Below are positions 20,206 through 28,708 of a stretch of DNA of 46,117 nt, piece by piece. The notes beneath the pieces are model-generated. The model worked only from the letters and a program-made list of their open reading frames with translations, was not told where the DNA came from and searched no databases. The translations under genes were made by a program, and so were the position numbers. The stretch covers positions 1-46,117 of the forward strand of contig JADBKC010000005.1 of assembly GCA_014896555.1 (NCBI GenBank), given 5' to 3'. Position 1 is the first letter of the stretch; the number at the start of each line of letters is the position of its first letter. This stretch comes from Caryophanales bacterium (lineage in GTDB: Bacteria > Bacillota > Bacilli > Bacillales > DSM-4216).

Positions 20206-22088
20206 TTTTTAGCCAACTCTTTTTTTCGAGAGGAAGCCATGTATAACAAAATGCAAATAATGATAAATAGAATGAGAGGCAGCCATTGGTTTTCGGTTGC
20301 CACATTTTCAGGAACCGGCACCTTCAGCCAAATTAAAATAGCGATGATCACACCGACGAGAGATTCTCCCGCTATCAGACCGGATGCAAAAAGAATTCCT
20401 TTTTCACTGCTTTTTTCTTTTTCTTCTTTCGATTTTGAGAGTGCTTCAACAAGCCAGCGGACGATTCCTCCTGCCATAATCGGAACGCTTGTATGAACAG
20501 GCAAATAAAGACCGACAGCTACAACAAGGGAATTCAATCCTAAAAATTCAATCACGACAGAAATGGAAGCACCGATTAATATCAGTTCCCAAGGCAAGTT
20601 TCCACCCATAATTCCTTCTACTAATATTTTCATCAACATAGCTTTCGGAGCAGGCAGAGCAGCTGATCCCATTGTATAGGCTTTATGCAGCATCACAAGG
20701 ATGAAGCCCATGACAAGACCGGAAGCTAGGACACCGATCATCATAGCAACTTGTTGTTTCCACGGTGTTCCTCCGACAAGATAGCCGGTTTTTAAATCTT
20801 GGGAAATATCACCTGCTACGGCAAGTGCTGTACAAACAATGGCCGCAACAGTAAGGGCTGCAACCATTCCTTCTTTTCCGTGATAACCAGTCAGTTTAAA
20901 AATAAGCGTGACAATGAGCAGTGTGGCGATCGTCATTCCAGAAACGGGAGAAGAAGAACTTCCAACGATTCCGACAATTCTGGAAGCGACTGTGACGAAT
21001 AAGAAACCAAAAACGGCAATAGCAAGCGCTCCGAGAATTCCCACTTTCACAAACGGGTCAAGAGCAATAATGACAATGAGGACAAGTGTACCTAAAATCA
21101 CGTATTTGATCGGTATGTCCCGATCGGTTCTGTCTAATGACGCTTGGCCATTTGATCCATTGGAAAGATTTTTAAATGTGGCAGCCGCCGTTTGATATAA
21201 TGTCGGGATGGATTTTGCCAATGTAATGATCCCGCCGGCTGCAACCGCACCTGCACCAATATAGCGGATATAATTGTCCCAAATTCCCCATGCATCCAAA
21301 TGTTTAATCGGTTCTGTCGATGGGAAAATGGCATGGGTGCTATCTGCACCGAAAAATCCGATGATCGGAATGATGACAATCCAGGCAAGCAATCCTCCTG
21401 CCAACATTTGACCAGATATACGTGGACCAATAATATACCCAACACCGAGAAGAGCTGGATAAACATCCGCTCCCACTACCGCATTTTTAAATTTATAAAT
21501 GCCTGTTTCGATTTCTGTTTTAAACAGTTTAAAGCCATCTCCTAAAGCTTTCATCAAACCGCCGATCAAAAGACCGGACGCAACCATGATGGCATTTGAT
21601 CCGCCTTTTTCGCCTGTGATTAACACTTCGGCACAGGCTGTTCCTTCAGGGTATGGCAATGTTTCATGCTCTTTGACAATCAACATGCGGCGCAATGGAA
21701 CCATCATAAAAACGCCTAAAAATCCCCCAGTCAGAACAATGAAAATCAACATAGACTGGCTGATAGGGATATCCCATAAAAAAAGTGCTGGAATGGTGAA
21801 AACAGCGCCCGCCCCAAGCGCTTCTCCGGCAGTTGTCATGGTTTGCACGATATTATTCTCTAAAATAGAATCTTTTCTGAAAATTCCGCGCAAAATCCCC
21901 ATAGAAATAACGGCTGCAGGGATGGAAGCTGATACTGTCAGTCCAACTTTTAATCCCAGATAAGCGTTCGCAGCTCCAAATAAAATGGATAAAATAATTC
22001 CTAATATGATCGCTGTGATAGTCAGCTCAGGCATCGACTTTGACGCCGAAACGTAGGGGACGAATTTTTTTTCGTTTTTTTCAGACAT
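20202..22088 (-). CDS. OPT-family oligopeptide transporter
   Basis: OPT proteins are proton-coupled importers of small peptides or metal chelates. The 628-aa product has about 14-16 hydrophobic segments. It carries OPT-type blocks: ELTITAIILGIILS and FGAANAYLGLKVGLT near the N-terminus, GEALGAGAVFTIPAL, LPYPEGTACAEVL, and a C-terminal set around LGLNSLVVAVGLYLP. ATG 22088 is preceded by AGGGGG. A TTG two codons earlier is possible. The gene has its own promoter at 22157-22185 and overlaps the PqqD-like gene by 4 nt at its end. Substrate is not predictable from sequence alone. Confidence 0.92.
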   Translation of the reverse strand: MSEKNEKKFVPYVSASKSMPELTITAIILGIILSILFGAANAYLGLKVGLTVSASIPAAVISMGILRGIFRKDSILENNIVQTMTTAGEALGAGAVFTIPALFLWDIPISQSMLIFIVLTGGFLGVFMMVPLRRMLIVKEHETLPYPEGTACAEVLITGEKGGSNAIMVASGLLIGGLMKALGDGFKLFKTEIETGIYKFKNAVVGADVYPALLGVGYIIGPRISGQMLAGGLLAWIVIIPIIGFFGADSTHAIFPSTEPIKHLDAWGIWDNYIRYIGAGAVAAGGIITLAKSIPTLYQTAAATFKNLSNGSNGQASLDRTDRDIPIKYVILGTLVLIVIIALDPFVKVGILGALAIAVFGFLFVTVASRIVGIVGSSSSPVSGMTIATLLIVTLIFKLTGYHGKEGMVAALTVAAIVCTALAVAGDISQDLKTGYLVGGTPWKQQVAMMIGVLASGLVMGFILVMLHKAYTMGSAALPAPKAMLMKILVEGIMGGNLPWELILIGASISVVIEFLGLNSLVVAVGLYLPVHTSVPIMAGGIVRWLVEALSKSKEEKEKSSEKGILFASGLIAGESLVGVIIAILIWLKVPVPENVATENQWLPLILFIIICILLYMASSRKKELAKK

Positions 22089-22156
22089 AGACAAAACCCC
22101 CTGAATATGAAATTTGTTTAAAAATAAAAAACGAATTTAAATCGAAAACGAAAATA

Positions 22157-22185
22157 ATTATACGCTTTTTTCTTCTATCAATCAA
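22157..22185 (-). promoter_or_regulatory. SigA-type promoter of the OPT/PqqD-like operon
   Basis: On the minus strand, TTGATT (22185-22180), a 17-bp spacer and TATAAT (22162-22157). It is about 70 bp upstream of the OPT start. The leader is AT-rich with repeated TCGTTTT/TTCGTT words. Confidence 0.72.
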
Positions 22186-22237
22186 GACAAGTGTCTCGAT
22201 ACTATCATTTCAATACATAATAGAAAAGGCGGCCGTC

Positions 22238-22282
22238 AACATGCTATATAGGAAGAACGATTTCTTTCCTATATAGCATGTT
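22238..22282. repeat. Perfect 17-bp inverted repeat between yknX-like and OPT genes
   Basis: 22238-22254 pairs exactly with 22266-22282, loop of 11 nt. On the plus strand TTTT continues past the right arm; on the minus strand there is no U-tract. It lies 28 bp after the YknX-like stop and about 50 bp upstream of the OPT promoter, so it may end the yknWX transcript or act as a protein site. Confidence 0.65.
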
Positions 22283-22310
22283 TTAGATGGGCCAGCCACG
22301 AATCATCGTT

Positions 22311-23516
22311 TTAGGATAGTACACCTAACATAAAATACAGGAGCATATCTTTTTTACGCACGTTCTGAATCGCTTTTTTATCTATATCTGAAAATTTAAG
22401 CGGCGTAATAAAAGGAGAATTGACTTTCTGAATATCCCGTGGATTAGGAAGGATCGCTTCTCCTTGTTTTACACCTTGAACAATTTCCTGTTTCTGACCG
22501 ACATGAATGCCTTTCGCTATTTCTCGTTTTTCTACGATTCCCTTGCGGTTGAGAACGAGTACGTAGTGTTTCTTATGATCTTTAAAAACGCTTGATGCAG
22601 GCACCACTAATGTATTTAAAGATTCTTTCGTTATGATGGCAATGTTTGCTTTTGAACCGGGTAGAAGAGGTTCGTTTGAATCTTTTACATGGAACAACTG
22701 GGCTTTAAACGGATAATAGCTAATTTTATGGACAGAAGGGTCATCTTCTGGATAGGAATCTACCTTTATTATTTTTCCTGTATATTGTTTTTTCTTTGTA
22801 TCAACAGAAACTTTGACTTTTAATCCTTCTGTTACCTTTTTGCGCTGCTTTTCGTTCAATACCCCTTGAACAGCCGGTTTCAACGAGCGGACCGTTACGA
22901 TTGGGTTGTTTAATCGATCGTTGATTTTTTCTACATAGCCAGCATAAGGACTTTTTACAGTCAGTTGTTGTTTTCTTTGATCAAGTTCGCGGAGAAGAGT
23001 ATCATACTTTTTCACTTCTTCTTGTAATTTGCCGATTTCCGTTTGCTGTTCTAATATTTGACTTTTGACTGTCGCTTCAGCAGCGCTTGGCGTTTGATCA
23101 GAGCTTTTTAGAGAAGATTGTATGTTTTGTAACTTTTGTACTTCCTCCGTGACCAGATCTATTTCTCTTTGTGTCTGCTCTTTTTCGGCCAGCCATTTTC
23201 CCCGCTCTTCTTCTATTTCAGCCGGCGAATATTGAAAGAGTTCCGTTCCAGGAGAAACTTTGTCCCCTTTTTTTACTAAAAATTTATCAAATGTACCCAA
23301 GGAAGGATCGAAATAAACGGAATATTCTTCTTGCGGTGTAATAACACCCGTTGTATGGAATGTTTCAGCCAGATTGCCGATTTTGACCTTCTCCCATTTA
23401 TCTATCCACTGCGTTTTCTCGATTTTGCTGTCTTTTTTAAAAATCAAATAAAGGTTTCCTGCTATTAAACAAGCACACAAAACGGCAATGATGATATTTC
23501 TCTGCTTTTTTCGCAC
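22311..23516 (-). CDS. YknX-like periplasmic adaptor (membrane fusion protein, HlyD/RND type)
   Basis: This 401-aa adaptor protein has an N-terminal membrane segment (about 7-26), a lipoyl/beta-barrel part around PSLGTFDKFLVKKGDKVSPG, and a long coiled-coil hairpin (about 105-195, Gln/Glu/Lys-rich). The sequence then returns to the barrel with VKSPYAGYVEKINDRL. Such proteins link an ABC exporter to the cell-wall side. Start GTG 23516 follows ATAGGAGGGC. Directly upstream lies a Yip1-domain protein, the arrangement seen in B. subtilis yknWXYZ, which protects against the SdpC toxin. The ATPase YknY and permease YknZ that should follow are absent, as the next gene is the OPT transporter. The function may depend on an exporter elsewhere, or be lost. 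Confidence 0.78.
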   Translation of the reverse strand: MRKKQRNIIIAVLCACLIAGNLYLIFKKDSKIEKTQWIDKWEKVKIGNLAETFHTTGVITPQEEYSVYFDPSLGTFDKFLVKKGDKVSPGTELFQYSPAEIEEERGKWLAEKEQTQREIDLVTEEVQKLQNIQSSLKSSDQTPSAAEATVKSQILEQQTEIGKLQEEVKKYDTLLRELDQRKQQLTVKSPYAGYVEKINDRLNNPIVTVRSLKPAVQGVLNEKQRKKVTEGLKVKVSVDTKKKQYTGKIIKVDSYPEDDPSVHKISYYPFKAQLFHVKDSNEPLLPGSKANIAIITKESLNTLVVPASSVFKDHKKHYVLVLNRKGIVEKREIAKGIHVGQKQEIVQGVKQGEAILPNPRDIQKVNSPFITPLKFSDIDKKAIQNVRKKDMLLYFMLGVLS

Positions 23517-23543
23517 GTTTCTGCCCTCCTATCTTCTCCTGTC

Positions 23544-24203
23544 TTATATTAGTTTCTCAATATGTATGGAAGTAAAGAAAGCGGTAAAAGCCCAAAAGAC
23601 AATAGATAATCCTGCGATCACCGCCGCAATGTAAAGCGGTTTATGATCCGTCATTCTTTTTAAGAATCGATATTGCAGCACTAACGCCCACATTTGGAAA
23701 AGAGAGATGCTTCCAAAAAAGCGAATAAGGATCGAATGATCAGTCAAATAGCGAATCGCCGTTCCTAATGCGAAAGGAGAATAGTACCATTTCACGCCAG
23801 ATAGAAACTCAATAGGAAAAAGAATGGCCTTTTCCACTAGCAGAATGGTGAGAACAAAAAGCTGCAAAACGAGTGCTTTGCGGAAGTCTACTTCCATTAA
23901 TCCCCAAAATAACAATGACGGAATGACTAACACAAACAAAACAAAGAGGATGCCCCCAAATACGCTTCCTAAAACAAAAAAGACTTTTCTTGAAGCAAAT
24001 TCGTTTGCGGACCAATCCACTAATCGATGCGAAAGGTCTTCGCTGCCAATACCAAGACAGCTGCTTACAGCCGAAAGAATCACGCTAACAAGCAACAAGA
24101 TGATGACTCGACTGCCTAACCCTCGGATGGTTTCAGCTTGTTCCAGCTCATAAAGCACATTCCGAGTCTTTAAAACTCCCTTCCAAAGCTTTACTTGATA
24201 CAT
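23544..24203 (-). CDS. Yip1-domain membrane protein (YknW-like)
   Basis: This 219-aa membrane protein has about five hydrophobic segments (RVIILLLVSVILSAVSS, VFFVLGSVFGGILFVLFV and others), matching Yip1-domain proteins. Residues near the start, WKGVLKTRNVLYELE, are typical of the YknW N-terminus. I place the start at ATG 24203, 11 nt after GGAGG, since the upstream ATG 24221 overlaps that ribosome site. It is followed 27 bp later by the YknX-like adaptor and is probably co-transcribed with it. In B. subtilis, YknW is needed for assembly of the YknXYZ exporter. Here those ABC partners are missing. Confidence 0.72.
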   Translation of the reverse strand: MYQVKLWKGVLKTRNVLYELEQAETIRGLGSRVIILLLVSVILSAVSSCLGIGSEDLSHRLVDWSANEFASRKVFFVLGSVFGGILFVLFVLVIPSLLFWGLMEVDFRKALVLQLFVLTILLVEKAILFPIEFLSGVKWYYSPFALGTAIRYLTDHSILIRFFGSISLFQMWALVLQYRFLKRMTDHKPLYIAAVIAGLSIVFWAFTAFFTSIHIEKLI

Positions 24204-24351
24204 AGTTTCAACATCCTCCATAACAGGTTATATATAACAGCATTATTTATTATATAGAAGCGTCAAGACACATGCCAGACGAATGTACGCATATACGTCT
24301 GTTGTGCGGCCGCCTCCTCTTTCTATTATTATATATCCAATTATTCTATCA

Positions 24352-24368
24352 TGTTAAGAAACTGAAAC
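24352..24368 (+). promoter_or_regulatory. Near-consensus WalR box upstream of the first YocH-like gene
   Basis: TGTTAA, 5 nt, TGAAAC. The WalR consensus is TGTWAH-N5-TGTWAH. The second half has one mismatch (A for T at position 3). It is about 90 bp upstream of the GTG start. Confidence 0.4.
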
Positions 24369-24459
24369 ATTTACGTAATAAAAAGATAACGAACTGTAAA
24401 ATCACTAGTAGTTTAGTCATGATAGAATGATACTCGTTAATAGAAAAGGAGGTTATGGT

Positions 24460-25020
24460 GTGAAGAAAGCAATTGCCGCTCTCTTTGCCGCAGTAGTATG
24501 TTTCAGCTTTGCTCATTCCTCGAATGCGGCAAGCATGACATATACTGTCAAAAAGGGAGATACATTATGGAAGATTGCCAATACTTATAAAACGACTGTC
24601 GACAATATAAAAAAATGGAACCATTTGACTTCAAACAACATTGCTTTAGGAACGAAATTAATCATTCAATCTAGTTCGACAATATCTGCCAAGAATCCAT
24701 TTAAAACATCTGAAGTGAACTCTGCTTCAGGAAAAGTGATAGTTGTAAAGGCCACTGCTTACACAGCATCTTGCAAAGGATGCTCCGGCGTTACAGCGTT
24801 AGGAATCAACTTGAAGCAAAATCCGAATGCGAAAGTGATTGCGGTAGATCCAAACGTCATTCCGCTCGGTTCAAAAGTATATGTAGAAGGATACGGACAA
24901 GCTATTGCGGGCGACAAAGGCTCTGCAATTAAAGGAAATAGAATAGATGTATATGTTCCATCTATTCAAAGTGCACGTAATTGGGGAGTAAGGACAACAA
25001 AGGTGACAATTTTACAATAA
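24460..25020 (+). CDS. YocH-like secreted LysM-3D domain protein (short)
   Basis: This 186-aa secreted protein has a signal peptide (MKKAIAALFAAVVCF.., cleavage near SNAAS), one LysM domain (YTVKKGDTLWKIANTY, about 28-70) for peptidoglycan binding, and a C-terminal 3D domain. The 3D core includes KATAYTASCKGCSG, VIAVDPNVIPLGSKVYVEGYG and GNRIDVYVP, with the Asp residues that name the fold. 3D domains are related to lytic transglycosylases such as MltA. GTG 24460 follows AAAGGAGG. It is a shorter paralogue of the next gene and shares extended identity in the 3D part. In B. subtilis yocH is WalRK-controlled, and a near-consensus WalR box is present upstream. Confidence 0.9.
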   Translation: MKKAIAALFAAVVCFSFAHSSNAASMTYTVKKGDTLWKIANTYKTTVDNIKKWNHLTSNNIALGTKLIIQSSSTISAKNPFKTSEVNSASGKVIVVKATAYTASCKGCSGVTALGINLKQNPNAKVIAVDPNVIPLGSKVYVEGYGQAIAGDKGSAIKGNRIDVYVPSIQSARNWGVRTTKVTILQ

Positions 25021-25042
25021 GCCTTGTTCATGATCATTTTAA

Positions 25043-25080
25043 CTCATTTCGTGTGAAATCTTGGCTTCGCACGAAATGAG
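25043..25080 (+). terminator. 15-bp hairpin after the short YocH-like gene
   Basis: 25043-25057 pairs with 25066-25080 with one G-U pair, loop of 8 nt. There is no U-tract immediately after it. A second, canonical terminator follows. Confidence 0.55.
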
Positions 25081-25144
25081 CTAAATATTTTGAAAAAACT
25101 TCTATGGTAGGAGTTTTCAAAACAGACCACTAGAATCGAAACTC

Positions 25145-25182
25145 AAACGTCTGGAAGCAACAATATTCCAGACGTTTTTTAT
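25145..25182 (+). terminator. Rho-independent terminator between the two YocH-like genes
   Basis: AAACGTCTGGAA (25145-25156) pairs perfectly with TTCCAGACGTTT (25166-25177), followed by TTT and ATTTT. Beyond it (25183-25436) there is a WalR-type box and the second gene's promoter region only. Confidence 0.9.
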
Positions 25183-25287
25183 TTTCCAACAAGTAAAAGA
25201 AGCGTTTCATCTACTAATCTACTTAAATGATTCTCATTGTATTCAGGATGACTCCTTTTTCCATCTGAGTTAGATCAATCCATTCTC

Positions 25288-25304
25288 ATTACATGAATGT
25301 TACA
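25288..25304 (-). promoter_or_regulatory. WalR-type box upstream of yocH
   Basis: ATTACA, TGAAT, GTTACA on the plus strand is the exact reverse complement form of TGTWAH-N5-TGTWAH. It is about 135 bp upstream of the start codon. WalR control of yocH is established in B. subtilis. Confidence 0.6.
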
Positions 25305-25436
25305 AAGAAAGAGAAGAACAGGAAAGTGAAATGATCGCGTAACAAAATGGCAAGGAAACGTAACCGGTTTTTAAAATCACAATGCTGTTTTTCATGTTAA
25401 AATGAACCTCGTCAGTGAATAAAGGAGGTTAATTAC

Positions 25437-26381
25437 GTGAAAAAATCTGTCATTGCTCTAGCAGCCGCAACGATGTTATCAGGTGCTTTTGTTGCCGATG
25501 CATCTGCTGCTTCGTACAAGGTGGAGCGAGGAGACACATTATGGAAGATTGCACGTGAAAATCATACTACTGTAAATAAGTTAAAGGAAATGAATCACCT
25601 TTCCTCTGATTTAATCTTCCCAAATCAAGTCCTAACTACTTCGGATATACCTGAGTATTATACAGTTCAAAAAGGAGATACATTAAGCAAAATTGCCAAA
25701 GCTTACGGTATGTCTGTCCAAACGTTAAAATTAATCAATCAATTAAACTCTGATCTTATTTTCCCGGGAGATCGCATTGTATTAAGCGGTTCAAAAGCAG
25801 TTCAGCAATCTGTTGAGAATAAATCGGTACAACAACCTGTTCAAAATCAGGCAGTCCAGCAACCTATTCAGAATCAACAAGCTAATCAAACCGGTCAAAC
25901 TGAAACAAAAGCGACAACAGCAGCTGTTCAACAGAAAAATACAACGGCACAACCAAGCCAGCCTGTACAGCAATCTGAACAGCCGGCACAAAATGCTCAA
26001 CAACCGGTACAAAAATCTCAGCAACCAGCTCAGCAAGTTCAATCTCTGCCGGCCCAGCAGTCTAATACACAGCCAGACAATGCCGCTCAAGTAGAAACTT
26101 TTACGATGACGGCCACAGCTTATACTGTTAATTGCGGTGGTTGCTCCGGCGTAACAGCAACGGGAATGAACTTAAAAGCTAATCCGAACGCAAAAGTGAT
26201 TGCGGTTGATCCGAGCGTCATTCCATTAGGAACAAAAGTATATGTGGAAGGATATGGTGAAGCGATTGCTGGGGACATCGGTGGAAGCATTAACGGAAAC
26301 AGAATCGACGTTTTCGTCCCAAATGAGCAACAAGCTCGTAATTGGGGAGTTAGAACGGTAACAGTAAAAGTACTTAAATAA
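25437..26381 (+). CDS. yocH: YocH-like cell wall protein: two LysM domains, Gln-rich linker, 3D domain
   Basis: This 314-aa secreted protein has a signal peptide (MKKSVIALAAATMLSG.., cleavage near ASAAS), two LysM domains (YKVERGDTLWKIA at about 27 and YTVQKGDTLSKIAKAYG at about 73), and a long low-complexity linker rich in Gln/Pro/Val/Asn (about 120-220). A C-terminal 3D domain follows (TATAYTVNCGGCSG, VIAVDPSVIPLGTKVYVEG, GNRIDVFVPN). The order and length match B. subtilis YocH, a WalRK-regulated muropeptide-sensing-related cell wall enzyme. GTG 25437 follows AAAGGAGG. The tandem shorter paralogue upstream suggests local duplication, with gain or loss of a LysM and linker. Confidence 0.92.
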   Translation: MKKSVIALAAATMLSGAFVADASAASYKVERGDTLWKIARENHTTVNKLKEMNHLSSDLIFPNQVLTTSDIPEYYTVQKGDTLSKIAKAYGMSVQTLKLINQLNSDLIFPGDRIVLSGSKAVQQSVENKSVQQPVQNQAVQQPIQNQQANQTGQTETKATTAAVQQKNTTAQPSQPVQQSEQPAQNAQQPVQKSQQPAQQVQSLPAQQSNTQPDNAAQVETFTMTATAYTVNCGGCSGVTATGMNLKANPNAKVIAVDPSVIPLGTKVYVEGYGEAIAGDIGGSINGNRIDVFVPNEQQARNWGVRTVTVKVLK

Positions 26382-26571
26382 TAAGGAACCTAAATGGGGG
26401 GAGGAACCTTGCCCTCCTTCGAATTGATTTGAGATGCCCCCCCTTGATAGACGATTGATTTTCCTGTTGGCACATGTGTTCTATTGTAGTAAAAGAATAG
26501 TTCTTTACTATGTGTTGATCGGAATGAAAAAAACCAGTCATGCTGTTTGTAAATGGAAAATGAATGAGAAT

Positions 26572-26656
26572 ACTCGTCCTTTTTGGATTCTCAATGGACA
26601 GCCATAAGTTTGGATTGGCTGACTATTGAGAGTGGCAAAAGGACGAGTTTTTTTGT
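26572..26656 (+). terminator. Long compound hairpin with T-tail downstream of yocH
   Basis: Three nested arms pair in register: ACTCGTCCTTTT (26572-26583) with AAAAGGACGAGT (26637-26648), ATTCTCAAT with ATTGAGAGT, and CAGCCA with TGGCTG. Eight T's follow. It is much longer than usual and lies about 190 bp after the stop codon. The rest of 26382-26798 contains no supported ORF; a G-rich/C-rich hairpin near 26393-26420 is weaker. Confidence 0.8.
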
Positions 26657-26798
26657 GGAATCCTTATGATCGAAACAGAACTTGCAGCCTTTTAGATGAA
26701 AAACGAAACTACAAATAAAAGGCTGCTTTCAAAATTCCATTGGAAACGTAAGATCGAACTAGGAGGACTAATGCTTTATTGATTTCAAAATAAATGAT

Positions 26799-27953
26799 TT
26801 ATTCTTTCACGGGATGCATTTCAAATTTTCGGTTCATCATCAGTGCGATAAAGAGAGAAGGTATGACCGCTGCTGCCATTCCGGCAAACGCCAACCCAGC
26901 CGACTTGGAGTAGAGATAGCTTCCCAGAAAAGTGAAGACGCTAATGCTTAGCCCCATAGCTAAAGAGGCATAGATGCCTTGAGCCGCCGGAATGAGTCGA
27001 TTGTCTAATTCCTCATGAAGAAGGCGTATAAATGCGTAATGGGCAAGTGCAAATGTAAGAGAATGCAGAAACTGGGTGAAAATAAACATCCATACTGTTG
27101 GTACAAGATAGACGAGACCCCAGCGTACGATCGAAGCCGCCGCGGAAATGGCAAACATGCGAGAAGTGGAGACTTTTTGAAAAACGCAATCCGCCGTCAT
27201 AAAGAACAATGTTTCAGCAAGGACGGCCAAGTTTAAAATCATGCCGCTCCAAAAATCTCCGGCATTCAATTTTTGTAAATAAATAAATCCGTAATTATAG
27301 TAAGAGGCGTGGGCTCCTTGAATAAGGATACATACTACCATCGCAGCTATAAACCGTTTGGATCGAAACAAAGGCAGATAGGAAACCGACTGTTCTTGGT
27401 GCTTGGCCATAAGCGATTTCGGAGTTTGGAAATGAGCTGCAATGGCCATAAGACAACAACTGACAAACATGGTCCAAAAAATAGAACTCTCACTGTAAAA
27501 AGACAAAATTGCTCCGACGGCTACTAGTGCTGTTGCATAGCCGATGGACCCGAAAGATCGGCTGATTCCGTATTGAATTTGATCTGTCTTCATCATAATC
27601 GATCCTAGGCTTTCGGAAACCACCAACATCATAGGATAGACAAAACTGAATAAAATCATGGCCGCCAAAATCCATCGAAAAGAGTGGACTGGCAAAAATA
27701 ATAAAAGGATTAGTACAGAAAGCAAGGAAATCATTTTCATTTCATAACCGATCGCCATTTTCTTGCTTAAAAATGGAAATACAAAAAATGTACTAAATGC
27801 GCGGATCAATAATCCGACCGCAATGATCGTACCGGCGGCTTGAATAGAAAGCCCTTTTTCATTTATCAGCCAAGTATTCCAATAAGGAATAAATACTCCC
27901 CAAGTAAAAAAGAACAAGAAAAAATTAATCGACAACCAAGTTTGTGGTTTCAA
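26799..27953 (-). CDS. MFS transporter (HcaT/YwbF-like)
   Basis: This 384-aa protein has about 12 hydrophobic segments and MFS layout. The N-terminus (SINFFLFFFTWGVFIPYWNTWL) and the QYGISRSFGSIGYATA segment are typical of the MFS_1-like/HcaT branch that includes B. subtilis YwbF and the 3-phenylpropionate transporter. An HSLTFALAHYAFIR block in the second half agrees. ATG 27953 is the natural start; there is only a modest ribosome site on the minus strand. It is monocistronic and convergent with yocH. Substrate unknown. Confidence 0.78.
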   Translation of the reverse strand: MKPQTWLSINFFLFFFTWGVFIPYWNTWLINEKGLSIQAAGTIIAVGLLIRAFSTFFVFPFLSKKMAIGYEMKMISLLSVLILLLFLPVHSFRWILAAMILFSFVYPMMLVVSESLGSIMMKTDQIQYGISRSFGSIGYATALVAVGAILSFYSESSIFWTMFVSCCLMAIAAHFQTPKSLMAKHQEQSVSYLPLFRSKRFIAAMVVCILIQGAHASYYNYGFIYLQKLNAGDFWSGMILNLAVLAETLFFMTADCVFQKVSTSRMFAISAAASIVRWGLVYLVPTVWMFIFTQFLHSLTFALAHYAFIRLLHEELDNRLIPAAQGIYASLAMGLSISVFTFLGSYLYSKSAGLAFAGMAAAVIPSLFIALMMNRKFEMHPVKE

Positions 27954-28040
27954 AAGAATCCAACCTTCCCAATATTCTCTGAAAAAATTATATCGAAAAA
28001 GGAAAAGTCTGTCATGGGATCACGATTGTTTCCAAATAGC

Positions 28041-28074
28041 AAAAAAAGACGGACAAACCGTCTTTTTTTAGGGG
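28041..28074. terminator. Terminator downstream of the Xre gene
   Basis: AAAAAAAGACGG (28041-28052) pairs with CCGTCTTTTTTT (28058-28069), loop ACAAA. It works in either orientation and lies 4-9 bp from the Xre stop codon at 28078. Confidence 0.88.
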
Positions 28075-28077
28075 CCA

Positions 28078-28488
28078 TTACTTTAAATCTTTAATGGCCT
28101 CAAATATTTTATATAGTACGTGAACTTTTTTTCTCGATTCTGCCTTTGGCAAGTAAGAAAGGTTGGTAATCATTTTTTTGATCTCCGGGTATTCTTCGAT
28201 CATGTTTTCTACACGTCGAAGTTCTGCTTCTTTTAATTTTTCCCGCAAAATTTCTGGAGTTGTGGAAGAGTACAAGTCCGTGGTTTCAAAAAGCATTTCT
28301 GAGAAAAGGTCAGAAGGGATTTCATAAGCGGCTTTAAAATCTTTGAGCATGTCCGCGGTAATTTGAGCTCGACCATTTTCATATTTGGACAATGCGGATT
28401 GAGAAAGTTTTAAACGAAAGGCTACTTCTTTTTGAGAAAGTTGTAAAATTTCTTCTCTATATTTTTTTAATTTTTCATGAAAATGCAT
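28078..28488 (-). CDS. Xre-family HTH transcriptional regulator
   Basis: This 136-aa protein has an N-terminal HTH_3 domain (about 6-62): LKKYREEILQLSQKEVAFRL for the first helices and LSQSALSKYENGRAQIT for the recognition helix. The C-terminal half is charged and helical, with EILREKLKEAELRRVENMIEEY, and is probably for dimerisation or ligand sensing. Its length exceeds a minimal Xre repressor. It is divergent from the unknown gene at 28709, with about 220 bp between them, so it may regulate itself or that neighbour. The resemblance to SinR/immR-type repressors is only general. Confidence 0.82.
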   Translation of the reverse strand: MHFHEKLKKYREEILQLSQKEVAFRLKLSQSALSKYENGRAQITADMLKDFKAAYEIPSDLFSEMLFETTDLYSSTTPEILREKLKEAELRRVENMIEEYPEIKKMITNLSYLPKAESRKKVHVLYKIFEAIKDLK

Positions 28489-28708
28489 AAAAACCCACCT
28501 ATGACTATTACCGTGATTGATTATTAAGATAGCGATTTTTCTGTAAAAAAAACAAATAGTTTACAAATTGGAATATAATAATATATTCTATTAACGGAAG
28601 ACGCGCTGTTTCGACATATTTTTTCTATATGATGGGAATGGAGGGAAATATATGTATTTATAAAAGTCTTATTTCTCAAATATAATAAATGGGAGGGTGC
28701 GAGATCGA

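Noticed and set aside
24460-26381. Gln-rich repeat of the yocH linker read as a CRISPR or tandem-repeat array
   Set aside because: Repeat units are coding (VQQPVQN-like), irregular in length and lie within one protein frame.
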